Assembly: GCA_032871835.1 (NCBI GenBank)
Contig: CM065295.1
Span: 43,956,360-44,020,359, forward strand
Direction of reading: 5' to 3'
DNA length: 64,000 nucleotides
From: Dipteronia dyeriana
Lineage: Eukaryota > Streptophyta > Magnoliopsida > Sapindales > Sapindaceae
Shown here: piece by piece, positions 1 through 11,121 of the stretch
How the letters are laid out: every line of letters begins with the position of its first letter
Numbering within the stretch: the stretch's first letter is position 1
The notes under the pieces: model-generated
Databases searched by the model: none
What the model was told of the DNA's origin: nothing
What the model saw: only the letters and a program-made list of their open reading frames with translations
Made by a program: the position numbers and the translations under genes

Positions 1-1259
1 ATGGATAATCGTGTCTTAATACAAAGACCCATTAAGAACAAGGATATGAACCAATGTCAATTTAGAAGCTAAAAGCCTAAACTGAAACATTTTCTACTCT
101 TTGGGGCTAAAATACCTATTACTCAAATTACTCAATACATGGAATTTCAAGTCATCCATCAATCAATCAACAATCATGGGTATCTAATTTCTACTCTAAA
201 TTACAACTACAATCATGGACACATATTGATTTCTAACAATTCATAAACATACATATCATATTAAGAGCATAAAAACACATATAGCAAAGAGCAAAACAAA
301 ACCCAAATGAATTTAAGAACGATCAATACATTTATTACACAAGTGTAGGTTAACAATATCCCAAAATTGATGGAATACATCAATTAAGAAAACAAGAAAT
401 ACAAAGAGAATGAGTAAAAGAAGTTACAACCCTTGAAGAAAACCCTCAAAGTGTTCCTTTCCATCCCCAGCTCGAATTTGGTCATTGACCCCTCCTATTC
501 TCCTTGCAATCTACTCTAAATTGTGATGGAGGAAGTGAGAATGGGTGGTGAAGGTGTATGGTCAACTCCCACGGAGGAAAATCCTCCATGGGAGCTTGAA
601 TCTCTCCTTCCTTGGTGAAGAAGAATGAGAAGTATGAAGAAGATGAAGAGAAAAAGAGTTTGGGCGTGAGAGGTCTGAAAAGAGGAGAGAAAGTGGGTTA
701 TCTATAGGTTTGGAAGTTAGGGTAAGATATTGGGGTGAAAAGACAAGAATATCCTTCACAAAATGGCCAAAAAAATGCAATTCCGCCCATATATACTGTA
801 CGTCACGCAGTACGCTTCAACAGGCGTACCGCACATCACTTTTGGAACCTGCTGCCAAAAAATACGGTACATAAATTGGTCTTGCGTGGCTGCGTACCGT
901 ATCGTACCTCAGCGCACCATTACGAAAATGGTCATAACTGTCTCTACAAACCGCGGAATCACGATCTGTATAGTGCGTTGGAAAGAAGAACTCCGGGAAT
1001 TTTCAAAAAGTGGTTATGGGAGACGTAGTTCGATCAGAGGAGAGAGATATGACCTTCCAACTTTAGGGGTGTCTGCATAAGCTATTCCAAATTCTGCCCT
1101 TTAACCTCAAAAACTCTTTAATTAAGCTCAAATATCTTCCGTAGGGAACATGTACCTACACAAGGCTCACAAATACATCAAATACCAAAATATACTCGAA
1201 AACAAGAACAAAAGCGAGGTAATTGGGACCTCAAATAGGTATATAAATCGTTCCGATCA
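1..1259 (-). repeat. Left (3') LTR of element L, partial
   Basis: This is the distal part of a 2.15-kb LTR, matching 4619-5883. It ends GATCA at 1259, where the two copies stop matching. On the minus strand the adjoining core (from 1260) is purine-rich with a run of five G, as expected of a polypurine tract. The reading frames between 735 and 1080 differ in length from those in the other copy and are not a gene. Confidence 0.85.
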
Positions 1260-3714
1260 ATACCCCCAAACCTATCTTTTGCTAGTCCTCGGCAAAAAAC
1301 TAAAATGAAAAACATTGAAACAAAATGAACATAATTAAAAACTAAGCTAGGCTAGTCAACTTTCGTAGGAAACACAATGACACTTAGCACGTGCCATAAG
1401 CCTTTCAACCACTAGGCAATCCCTAGATGGAGAATTTTTGCCTTCTGAGGGTTTACAGATACGAACACCCACAAACGTATTACTCTGCAAGAAAGCTGAG
1501 ATGCAATCCAAACATACCACATAAAAACAACACACGCATGCTAGTATCTCAAATATACCAATCAATAACAATGCTTCACACAATGCAAGTAAGCCAATAC
1601 TTAGGATGTTTTCGATTTACAAATCAACAACGCTCGAATGCTCAATATAAAATTCGCCACGACTCAAATCCTCACCGGAATTAAGTCTGATTTTTTCACT
1701 CAAAACCTAGGCAATCACTCTCTAGCAAACACATGCGATTTGGAAGCTATATTCATGGAATCTAATATATCGCATATGAGTATATTCAATGAAGCACATT
1801 TTATAGTGATAGATCTCATGGAAAGAATTGAAATGTCATGAACGTGGAAAAAGCATGCATTGAGTCATATTCCCAATATAGACTTTCTAAGACATCAAAT
1901 GGACTTTCCCTCACTTGTATTAGGGCCAAGGTGATTTGAAGTGGTGTATGAGATGGAAGATATGGTAACAGTGGGAAGGATAAAGTTACTAATCATCCAA
2001 AGGTGTTTATACATATTATAGCTCTAAAACACATTACATCACAAGTGACTAGGCACTAAACTTTACATTGCACATTTGTGCTACACTTGTACTCATTGGT
2101 GAGTAACTTTTTATTTGAATAACTTTAAGGCTTAAGTGTTTATAATTCACACATATTTCTTTTCTTTTTTTCTTTTTTCTTTCTTTTAGCCCTTGCCTTT
2201 GCACATTTACAAAATTTAGAGCAAATATAACTTCTCTAAAGCTATACACCTTAACATGATCAATAACTAGGGTATGACTTGTGTTTGAGTTATGTTGGTG
2301 TATGGAGGTTTAGCGTTTGGGCTCTATTTTTGTAATGAAAACACACATAGGGACATGGGAGTGTTTGGGTTATATTTCTGGAGTTTAAGAAAACACTCAA
2401 GTCCTAAATCATTTCTAAAAGTCCATCTAACGAGGGAATACAAATCTCAACAAGCAATCCACATGATAAAGTTCTATGGCAATCAATGCAAATTTGAAGT
2501 ACAATGAGATCACAGTTAAGGATAAAATTGGAAAGTGTTTAAAGAGTAGAAACAAAACCCACAAATTTCGCCTTTTAGGCTTAAGTGTAGCTCACGGGTA
2601 GTCTCCACTATTTTCCTAAGCTAAACAAGCGAAGAGTTCTATCCACTTCAACATCAAAAGATTGGCACTGTACAAGAAAATTTAAGTAATGCATGGAGCT
2701 AAAAGCATACTATGCATATCTCTATCGGCACACAAAAGAAAGCAACTCAACATGGAGGCCAAAAATTTCAAAAACTGTCGAAATTCAAGTTCGTCCAATG
2801 TCCACTATTTGGTGCATATCTTTAACGGTTCTTAATATCATTTGAAAATATTTTAACACCATCACGTACACATATAAATACACACTTTTCATTTAGAAAA
2901 TATTTCAAAATTCGAATTGGAAAAGTGTGAAAATGGACGATGAAAAAATTGTATGTGCAGTTTTGAAAAACAGGGCATCCCCCTTGACCTTTGATCGAAG
3001 AAATGATCATAACTTTTAAACCGCCACCCAGAATTTTGTGTTCTTTATATATTCAGAATCATAACGAAAAATAGAAGAACACAGTATGAGCATAAAAATT
3101 AATTTCTTCACCAATTAGTACAGTTTTAAAGAAACAATTGCCTCAAGAATATTCAAAACAGGGCACTTTTTTCAGAGATTTGAAAATTGTCTAAAACAAA
3201 CACCTTAAGATCTAAGCACAACACAAATCCACTCTTAGATCTACACATAAATGAAAATAAAAGAAAATAAGCATAGCATTTATAACATTAAATGCATGGG
3301 CGGTTCCCGCCCAAGTCGACAACTACTCTACAAGCACTCAAATTAAAGCTTCAAATTTAGAGGAAACCTCTTGTGGCTGCAGCCACATGGTCTTTGTGGC
3401 GTTTCCGTTTCACTTGGAGAGTTTTATGGTACGATAGACACACACTTAACTCTCAACAGTCGTGTGGTCTCTCCAACCTGATAGTTTCAATTCCTTGCAC
3501 AAGCACAATTCAAAAAGCAATCAAATGCATATGCTATGAATAAAATAACAAAACACAACTAACAACTCCGTAACCTAGCCTAAACATTGTCGTGCACACA
3601 ATGAAAGACATGAGTAAAAAAGAAGTTTATTTCAACATAACAATCTATTCCGCAGAGCAATAAAAATCAGTAAAATGGAAGCTAAAACTATCAACAATCA
3701 ATGAATGCGCTACC
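1260..3714 (-). other. Non-coding core of element L
   Basis: This 2.45-kb AT-rich stretch lies between the LTRs. Both strands hold only reading frames under about 90 codons, none resembling gag, protease, RT, RNase H, integrase or an envelope-like protein. A perfect 16-bp palindrome lies at 3372-3387, about 330 nt downstream of the primer site in the element's own direction. No other structure was found. Confidence 0.7.
3372..3387. repeat. Perfect 16-bp palindrome in the leader of element L
   Basis: The sequence TGTGGCTGCAGCCACA is its own reverse complement. It is GC-rich in an AT-rich leader. A role in RNA dimerisation or packaging is only an inference from its position after the primer site. 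Confidence 0.6.
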
Positions 3715-3732
3715 TCCCAGGTAGCGGTGCCA
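3715..3732 (-). promoter_or_regulatory. Primer-binding site of element L, tRNA-Asp type
   Basis: On the minus strand it reads TGGCACCGCTACCTGGGA, three bases inside the LTR edge. Plant tRNA-Asp ends CCCCGGCAACGGCGCCA, whose complement matches at all but four positions; three of the four differences are transitions. Athila-type gypsy elements use this primer, which suggests the parent lineage. Confidence 0.75.
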
Positions 3733-3735
3733 ATT

Positions 3736-5883
3736 TGATGGGGACACGTCGTTGCAGTGTCATCAAATATGATTATTTAAGTTCGGCCTCGCAAAGGCGC
3801 AAGTCACAAAGACTAGCACAGCGGTAAGCAAGGGATCGATCCATAGGGAGGTGGGATTCACCGATCGTCTCTAATTCTAGCTATTATTACAACACTCCGA
3901 GCGGACTTGTGTGTTGCGTGTGCGGAAAAGTGAATAATAATATAACTAAATAACTTATATAAATGATATATACAATGATAGATGGAATGGAAATATGCTT
4001 GAAATATGGTTACTCTAGGGAAACGACTCAACCGTGATAATCCTACTAATTACGTTCTAGAATCACCTAATCCTCAAATGTGCAAGTATATCATAGGCTC
4101 GTATCCCCTTAATTAATCTCTAATCTCTCTCGATGTCTTACAGATAGTATCCATATATACCCGAAATCTCTCTCGAGGAATCCGGACAATATATATGAAC
4201 CCATTAAGCACGTGGAATACAAATCGAACCCTATACGCTAGCCTAGTGGTTCTATCACTTTCTAGTCAAGCATAGTTAATGTTTATCTAAGCATTGTCAA
4301 ACGCGTCTCCTCTCGGTACATAGCATCTAACCATGGATCAATTACAAAGTGATCAATTAAGCAAAAACTTTAAGAATTCAAAACATCCATATAACTACAT
4401 GAGCACAAAAGAAATGTCGGTGGTCTTTACTTCTAGGTCAAAGATTCGGTTTAGTTAACTCCCTAGGATGGCTAAACATGGGAAACAAGTTTACCTAACA
4501 TCTACATGCAACAATGTGATTGTTATATCATTAAGAACATTCAATTTAGGCAAAAGGTTCATCCTCTTGATAAGGGAATTTTCCCACAATCAATTCATCA
4601 CCCAATCCTGTCACATAGATGGATAATCGTGTCTTAATACAAAGACCCATTAAGAACAAGGATATGAACCAATTTCAATTTAGAAACTAAAAGCCTAAAC
4701 TGAAACATTTTCTACTCTTTGGGGCTAAAATACCTATTACTCAAATTACTCAATACATGGAATTTCAAGTCATCCATCAATCAATCAACAATCATGGGTA
4801 TCTAATTTCTACTCTAAATTACAACTACAATCATGGACACATATTGATTTCTAACAATTCATAAACATACATATCATATTAAGAGCATAAAAACACATAT
4901 AGCAAAGAGCAAAACAAAACCAAAATAAATTTAAGAACAATCAATACATTTATTACACAAGTGTAGGTTTACAATATCCCAAAATTGATGGAATACATCA
5001 ATTAAGAAAACAAGAAATACAAAGAGAATGAGTAAAAGGAGTTACAACCCTTGAAAAAAACCCTTCAAGTGCTCCTTTCCATGCCTAGCTCGAATTTGGT
5101 CATAGACCCCTTCTATTCTCCTTGCAATCTACTCTAAATTGTGATGGAGGAAGTGAAAAAGGGTGGTGAAGGTGTATGGTGAACTCCCATGGAGGAAAAT
5201 CCTCCATGGGAGCTTGAATCTCTCCTTCCTTAGTGAAGAAGAAGGAGAAGTATGAAGAAGAAGAAGAGAAAAAGAGTTTGGGCGTGAGAGGTCTGAAAAG
5301 AGGAGAGAAAATGGGTTATTTATAGGCTTGGAAGTTAGGGTAAGATATTAGGGGTAAAAAGACAAGAATACCCTTCAAAAAATGGCCAAAAAATGCATTT
5401 CCACCCATATATGTGGTACGTCACATGGTATGCATCAACAGGCATACCGCACATCACTTTTGGAACCTGCTTCCAAAAAGTACGGCACGAAGTGCGGTAA
5501 GCAAATTGGTCTCGCGCAGCTGAGTACCGCACCTCGGCGCACCATTACGAAAACGGTCATAACTGTCTCTACAAACCTCGGAATCACGATCTGTATAGTG
5601 CGTTGGAAAGAAGACCTCCGGGAATTTTCAAAAAGTGGTTATGGGAGACGTAGTTCGATTGGAGGAAAGAGATATGACTTTCCAAATTTGAGGTGTCTGC
5701 ATAAGCTATTCCAAATTCTGTCCTTTAACCTCAAAAACTTTTCAATTAAGCTCAAATACCTTCCGTAGAGAACATGTAGCTACACAAGGCTCACAAACAC
5801 ATCAAATACCAAAATATACTCGAAAACAAGAACAAAAGCGAGGTAATAAGGACCTTAAATAGGTATATAAATCATTCTGATCA
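3736..5883 (-). repeat. Right (5') LTR of element L
   Basis: The LTR is 2148 bp, TG...CA, with the primer site just outside its left edge. Its right edge at 5883 abuts gag sequence of element A, starting AAGCC (5884-5888). AAGCC is therefore the expected 5-bp target duplication; its partner lies left of the window. Confidence 0.85.
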
Positions 5884-6330
5884 AAGCCCGCACCCATGAA
5901 AGCTCATGGGGTTAGGAGAAATCAATATAAGTACTGTGACTTCCATGAAGACGTGGGACACAATACTTTAGAATGCTATAACCTGCGTAATCAAATTGAG
6001 GCTCTGATAAGAGGTGGATGTTTGATAGAGTTCTTGCAGCAAGTCAAAGACAATATTCAGATTGGAAGGGAAGTACAAGCCGAGATCCGCGATCATGTAG
6101 AGAAGAGAAAAAGGGAACAAGCGGATCTGATGCAATAAATCCAGGTGAAACATACCATCAGCGGAGGGCCCACTCTGGTTTGTACCTGTAATAATTCAAG
6201 GAAAAACCACGTAAGGAAAATCCCTCGTGTAGATGAAAGGCGAGGTATCTTTAAGGTCTACCAGAGCCTGACCAACCCATCCCCATTGTCACAGATCATT
6301 TTCACCGAGGCAGATGTCTATAACACCATG
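5884..6330 (+). pseudogene. gag: Element A gag, C-terminal part
   Basis: Gag forms the particle shell and binds RNA. What remains starts at the L insertion and includes the zinc-knuckle-like motif CDFHEDVGHNTLEC, the C-x2-H-x4-H-x4-C form usual in Tat and Athila gag. A charged helical stretch follows (VEKRKREQADLMQ). A stop at 6136-6138 ends the frame; related sequence continues into the protease. The N-terminal gag lies left of L, outside the window. Element C (24750-26887, minus) shows the fuller form, with the same motif at about 25290. Confidence 0.85.
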
Positions 6331-6796
6331 CAACCTCACGATGACCCCATAGTGGTCATGGTACAGATTGCCAACTGCATGGTCCATCGTGTGCTTGTTG
6401 ACACAGTCAACAATATCGATATCCTCTTTAAAGATACCTTGGAAAAACTGAATTAGAAACAATGGTGTTACAATAGTTGTACCACCCCGTTGTATGGATT
6501 CACTGGGAACTCAATTATACCAGAGGTATCAAAGATCCTCCCAGTAATTATTGGAACATCACCTCTCTAGTAAAATGTTATGACAGACTTCGTGGTGTTA
6601 GATACCCCATCGGCCTATAATGCGATACTGGGAAGACCTTTCCTGTCATTCTTAAAGGGGGTCCTATTCATTTACCATAGCGTCCTAAAGTTCCCAGTAA
6701 GAGATAAGGTGGGGGAGGTACGAGGTGATCAGCAAGCAGCAAGGAGATGTTATGCAGTGTCTGCCAATCTAACAGCTCTTGCAGAGCAACTTGCAT
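6331..6796 (+). pseudogene. Element A aspartic protease, inactive
   Basis: The protease cleaves the polyprotein. Its active-site strand reads VLVDTVNNIDILF, where element C has LIDSGSNIDVLF; the DSG triad has become DTV, which should abolish activity. The second half keeps the flap and C-terminal signature: PVIIG, then FVVLDTPSAYNAILGRPFL at 6580-6640. Stops occur at about 6454 and 6570. A linker rich in acidic residues (6800-7010) leads to RT in another frame. Confidence 0.85.
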
Positions 6797-7029
6797 AGGT
6801 AACAACGTTCTAGGATGGGGCAACTCCTGGATTGACCTTGAAGGATGTAAAAAACCCATAAATCACCCACAGGATGACCCCGAAGTGCTAGACGAAGAGG
6901 AGCAGACGAGGGTACGGGCCAATGATCATCTAGTGGATAAGTTAGAAGAGATTTCCTTTCGGACGGATGATCCCACGAAAGTCGTTAAAGTCAGAGCCAC
7001 CCTTGAATAGGTAATAAAAGAGGGTTTGA

Positions 7030-7960
7030 TCGAGCTCCTCAGAGAATTCAATGACATCTTCGCTTAGAGTCACGATGAGATGCCCGGGATCTTGATGTCT
7101 TTGACTGCTTACCGATTGGCAGTGGATCAGACCTTCAAGCTAGTCAAACAAAAAATGTGTCATTTAACACCGAAAGGAATGCTACGGTACAGGATGAAGT
7201 GAATAAATTGGCCAAAGCGGGCTTCATTAGAGAGACACGCTACCCAGAATGGATCGCCAACATCGTCATGGTCACGAAGGCAAATGAGAAGTGGCGCATG
7301 TGCGTCGATTACACCGACCTCAGTAGGGCATGTCCGAAAGACAGTTTCCCTCTGTCAAAAATCATTCAGTTGGTTGACTTCACATCGGGAAACAAGCTTC
7401 TGAGCTTCATGTACGCATTCTCGGGATATAACCAGATTATGATGCACCCCACCGACCAAGAAAAGACCAGTTTTATCACCAGGCGGGGTTTGTACTGCTA
7501 TAAGATGATGTTGTTCGCGCTTAAGAATACGGGAGCTACATATCAACAGTTGGTCAACCGGTTGTACAAGCCCAAAATTGGAAGATGAATGGAGGTGTAC
7601 GTCGAAGACATGATCATAAAGTCATCAACCACTGAAAGCCATCAGGACGACCTTCGCAGAGCTTTCATGATCCTAAGGGAAAACCAAATGAGATTGAACC
7701 CCTTCAAATGCACCTTTGGGGTGACTGTGGGGAAGTTTCTGGGCTTTATGGTTCATGAGAGAGGCATAGAGGCTAACCCAGAAAAGATCAGGGCTATCCT
7801 AGACTTAGAGTCCCCGAAATCACTTAAAATGGTTCAAGTCTTGACGGGGCAGATGGCAGCGATCGACAGGTTCATTTCTCGGTCAACTGGTAAATGTCTC
7901 CCATTCTTCAAAGTCATCAAGCAGGGAAGGAACATGAAATGGGACCATGAGAGCCAGTAA
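7030..7960 (+). pseudogene. Element A reverse transcriptase
   Basis: RT copies the element RNA into DNA. A long stretch from 7157 to 7960 stays in one frame with a single stop at 7586-7588. Seen in order: FIRETRYPEWIANIVMV, WRMCVDYTDLSRACPKD, the conserved SGYNQI region, then the catalytic box as YVED in EVYVEDMIIKSS, where element B reads YIDD. The first catalytic Asp of the YxDD pair is thus Glu. The thumb and connection region follows with CTFGVTVGKFLGFMVHERGI. The upstream portion (7030-7156) is out of frame with stops. Confidence 0.9.
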
Positions 7961-8730
7961 GCTTTTTAAGCCTTGAAGAGATATATGTCAAGCCCTCTGT
8001 TACTAGTCAAGCCAAGTTCTGGAGAAGAGTTGCAAATCTACTTGGCAGTTTTAAGGACTGTAGTAAGTAGGGCCTTGGTCAAGGAATGTAGAGATAGGGT
8101 CCATTGGCCTATCTATTACATGATTCATGCTCTAACCAAATCAGAAAAGAATTATACCTTTCTGGAGAAACTCGTTTATGCCTTGGTGCCCTCGGCAAGG
8201 AAGCTCTATCCCTATTTCCAAGCTCATACAATAGTAGTAGTGACGGACCAACCTCTCCATTAATTCTTGAAAAAGCTGGATTTGTCCAGAAGACTGGTTT
8301 TATGGGCATTAGAACTTACTCAGTTTAATTTAAGGTATAAGCCCAGAACCGTAATTAAAGCCCAGGCTTTGGCAGACTTTGGCAGACTTTATATCAGAGC
8401 TCTTGGTTCCTCCAGGCCGAGCGACCTCCGCAGCGGTATATATAGCTCTTGAGACAGAGTATGAAACCCTCCTAGCCGGGATGACGGTGGCCACCGATAT
8501 CTGGGTCGATTACTTTGAGGTCAAGAGTGACTCGTTGCTCATAGTAAATCAGGTTTCAGGGGATTATCAGGCAAAAGGAGATAACATGATTGCATATTTG
8601 AAGCTAGTTCAGTTGCTTAAAAATAAGTTTAACGGAGTTCAAATCCAGCAGGTCCCTCGACAACAGAACCGTTGAGCTAACGTTATTGCCAAGATAGCTG
8701 CTAATTGTGGCCAGGCCTTGCCACAGGGAG
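7961..8730 (+). pseudogene. Element A RNase H, with a duplication frameshift
   Basis: The region begins in the RT frame with the tether segment (ALTKSEKNYTFLEKLVYAL, VVVTDQPL). Near 8365-8390 the words TTTGGCAGAC occur twice in tandem; the extra 10 bp shift the frame. In the new frame RNase H resumes with ETEYETLLAG and KSDSLLIVNQVSGDYQAKGD, which carry the second and third acidic catalytic positions of the archaeal-type RNase H used by Tat elements. The N-terminal RNase H strands with the first catalytic Asp are missing, apparently deleted at about 8425. Confidence 0.85.
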
Positions 8731-10038
8731 TTCCTCTAAGTGATCTCCCAACCAAGCATAGTAACGGCCAAGGAGACTTATGTCTTGGATCGACAACAAT
8801 GCAAGATGGACCCAATAGTTAGTTTATCTTCAAGAAGGAAGGCTTTCTGAAGAGCCTGACCAAGCCAGAAGAATCAAGAGACTCTCAGTCTGATATAGCC
8901 TGGTAGATGGACACCTCTACATTAGGGGCAGGTCTCTTTCCCTAATTCGTTTCTTGAATCTTGATGATGCCAAATGGGTATTAAGGGAGGTTCACTCTAG
9001 TGAATATGGGAACCACATTAGTGGGGAAGCATTGGCATATCAGGTACTCTGCATGGGTTATTACTAGCCGACTATCCATCAAGGTGTGAAGAGCTTTGTG
9101 CAATCCTATGAACTATGCCAGAAGACCTCTAACTTAAACTACCTCCCACCGGAGCGATTGTCATCTCTCAGCTCACCTTACCCTTTTGCTATGTGGGGAG
9201 TCGACCTGATCGGACCATTACCTACCGCTTATGGATAAGCCAATCATGCTATTATGGCGATCGACTATTTCACCAGATGGGTCGAAGCCGGACCAATAAC
9301 CTAGATATCAGAAGAGAATACAACAAGGTTTACCAAAAATAACGTAGTTTGCATGTTTGAGACTCCTCTGATCATTGTAGCCGACCTCGGTAAGCAGTTT
9401 GAAAATGGCCAATTCAAGGACTTTTGCCAAGGCTTGGGAATCGACCTTAGATTTGCTTTAGTAGCTCACTCTCAGACTAATGGGTTAGTTGAATTCACCA
9501 ATAAGACTATCAAGAAGTTGTTGAAAAAGAAACTACAACAGAGAAAGGGCAGATAGGTTGAAGAGCTTCCCGAGGTCCTTTAGGCTTTCCGTACTACAAG
9601 GAGAACAACCACCGGAGAAATGCTCTATTCTTTGACCTTTGGGGTGAAAGCAGTTCTTCCCATCGAGCATAAAATAACCTCTTTCAGAGTTCAACACTTC
9701 GAATAAGGAAGCAATGAGGATAAGCTTCGAGCTAGCCTAGATCTCCTGGAGGAGAAACAAGATCTGGTAGCTTAGAAGGTAGCGATTTACTAGGGTAGGA
9801 TCGCTAGGTACTTTAACAGGAGGGTTAAAGCTTGAAACTTTAAGGATGGAGACCTAGTTCTCAGGAAGGTAACCTTGAATACCATAAAGATATCAGACGG
9901 GGTCCAGAGACCCAACTGGGAAGTACCTTACTTTATAAAGGTAGTGGTCCGAAATGCGGCATACAATCTCAAAGACATGAATGGACGCCCTATCGACCAC
10001 ATCTGGAACGCATATCACCTGAAGAAATTTTACCCCTA
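8731..10038 (+). pseudogene. Element A integrase
   Basis: Integrase inserts the DNA copy. The zinc-binding N-terminus (EVHSSEYGNHISGEAL) is degraded: its second half reads SYELCQ where B has CKACQ. The core shows GVDLIGPLPT (first Asp), IIVADLGKQFENG at about 9370 (second Asp) and NGLVEFTNKTIKKLLKK (Glu). The C-terminal part includes RVKA, GDLVLRKV and NAYHLKKFYP before the stop at 10036-10038. At least ten stops break it. Confidence 0.85.
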
Positions 10039-10117
10039 AGTAAGGAATTCGAGAGCAGACTACCACCGTTTAGGTTTTAATGAAATCCTCGTCAATAATG
10101 TACTCCATTTTTTTATC

Positions 10118-10123
10118 AATAAA
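10118..10123 (+). terminator. Candidate poly(A) signal after element A pol
   Basis: AATAAA lies about 80 bp past the integrase stop in the context ATCAATAAAG. The same string occurs at the same place in element B (19634-19639), so it is conserved between copies. Use as a poly(A) signal is inferred. Confidence 0.5.
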
Positions 10124-10247
10124 GTCTGCTTTCTCCATCTTCAATTATGTTCCACCATGATTTCTCTATATAAGGTCTATATGGGTTAGTCCAACATAAA
10201 CATCTCAAAGACCAGAGATTAGCCGGGGAAGCCCCCTTGCTATTCTT

Positions 10248-10770
10248 GATGCCTTGGTCGGGCTACCACCCCCAAGAAGGATCTGAGTGTAAAAGCGTAG
10301 TTACCATCCAAATCCCGAGACCAGGATATAGCTAGATAGCCATTCTGATGCCTTGGTCGGGCTACCATCCTCAAGAAGGATATGAGTGTAGGAGCATAGT
10401 TGCCATCTAGATCTCGAGACCAGGATATAGCTGTATAGCCCTCCTGATGCCTTGGTCGGGCTACAACCCTTAGAAGGATCTGAGTATAAGAGCATAGTTG
10501 CCATCCATATCTCGAGACCAGGATAGAGCTAGATGGCCCTCCTGATGCCTTGGTCGGACTACCACCCCCAAGAAGGATCAGTGCGTAAGAGCATAGTTGC
10601 CATTCAGATCTCGAGACCAGGATATAGCTAGATTGCCCTCTTGATGCCTTGGTTGGGCTACCACTCCTAAGAAGGATCTAAGTATAAGAGCATAGTTGCC
10701 ATCCCGATCTCGAGACTAGGAAATAGCTAGATAGCCCTCATGATGCCTCGATCAGGCTTTAACCCTCTAT
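10248..10770 (+). repeat. Tandem 99-bp repeats of element A
   Basis: Five complete units and a partial sixth begin at 10248, 10347, 10446, 10544, 10643 and 10742. Each starts GATGCCTTGGTCGGGCTACC and contains AGAAGGATCTGAGTGTAAGA and CTCGAGACCAGGATATAGCT. Unit length is 98-99 bp. Element B has a homologous array at 19762. Tandem repeats in this part of Tat-lineage elements are known and have been proposed as seeds of satellite DNA. Confidence 0.9.
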
Positions 10771-11121
10771 AGGGGTTCGAGAATGGAAAACTCTCCTACT
10801 TAAACTCCAATGCCCCGTTTATTATAGGTTGTTAATCCTCTGTGTATATGTGGTTACTTGCTGTTATAGGTGCGAACTAGCCTGTAATCACACAAGGGGA
10901 CTATGCACTAAAGTCACAGAGTTACAAGTTTCTATTGAGATTTGAGAGCTCGAGCTAGCGGTCTACTTTCACACTTAAGCAGTTTTTCTATCTCGTTATT
11001 TTTCCAAGCCGAGTTAAGCCAAGTTATTTCAGAGGCTGTACCTAGATCGAGGTCAGGAATGAAGCGAGAGGATATCAATTAAATCAAAATTTACTGAAGA
11101 AAGCATGGATGAAATATAAAG

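Larger units (their letters stand above)
1..5883 (-). mobile_element. Element L: large non-coding LTR element, left end outside window
   Basis: Positions 1-1259 are repeated at 4619-5883 with only scattered substitutions, giving two direct LTR copies around a core of about 2.5 kb. On the minus strand the right LTR is the 5' one: it ends just before a primer-binding site at 3715-3732. The right LTR starts TGATGGGG and ends CCGATCA-like, so termini are TG...CA. By comparison the left LTR should begin about 890 bp outside the window. No gag or pol is recognisable in the core, so this looks like a non-autonomous LARD-type element that borrowed proteins from a gypsy relative. It is inserted in the gag of element A: the gag of element C reads through the corresponding position (near 25350) without interruption. 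Confidence 0.85.

Noticed and set aside
735..1080. Overlapping reading frames of about 100 codons in the L LTR, partly repeated at 5382-5768
   Set aside because: Frames differ between the two LTR copies, match no known protein, and lie inside an LTR.
10248..10770. Regularly spaced repeats as a CRISPR array
   Set aside because: The units are head-to-tail without unique spacers and lie inside a plant retroelement.
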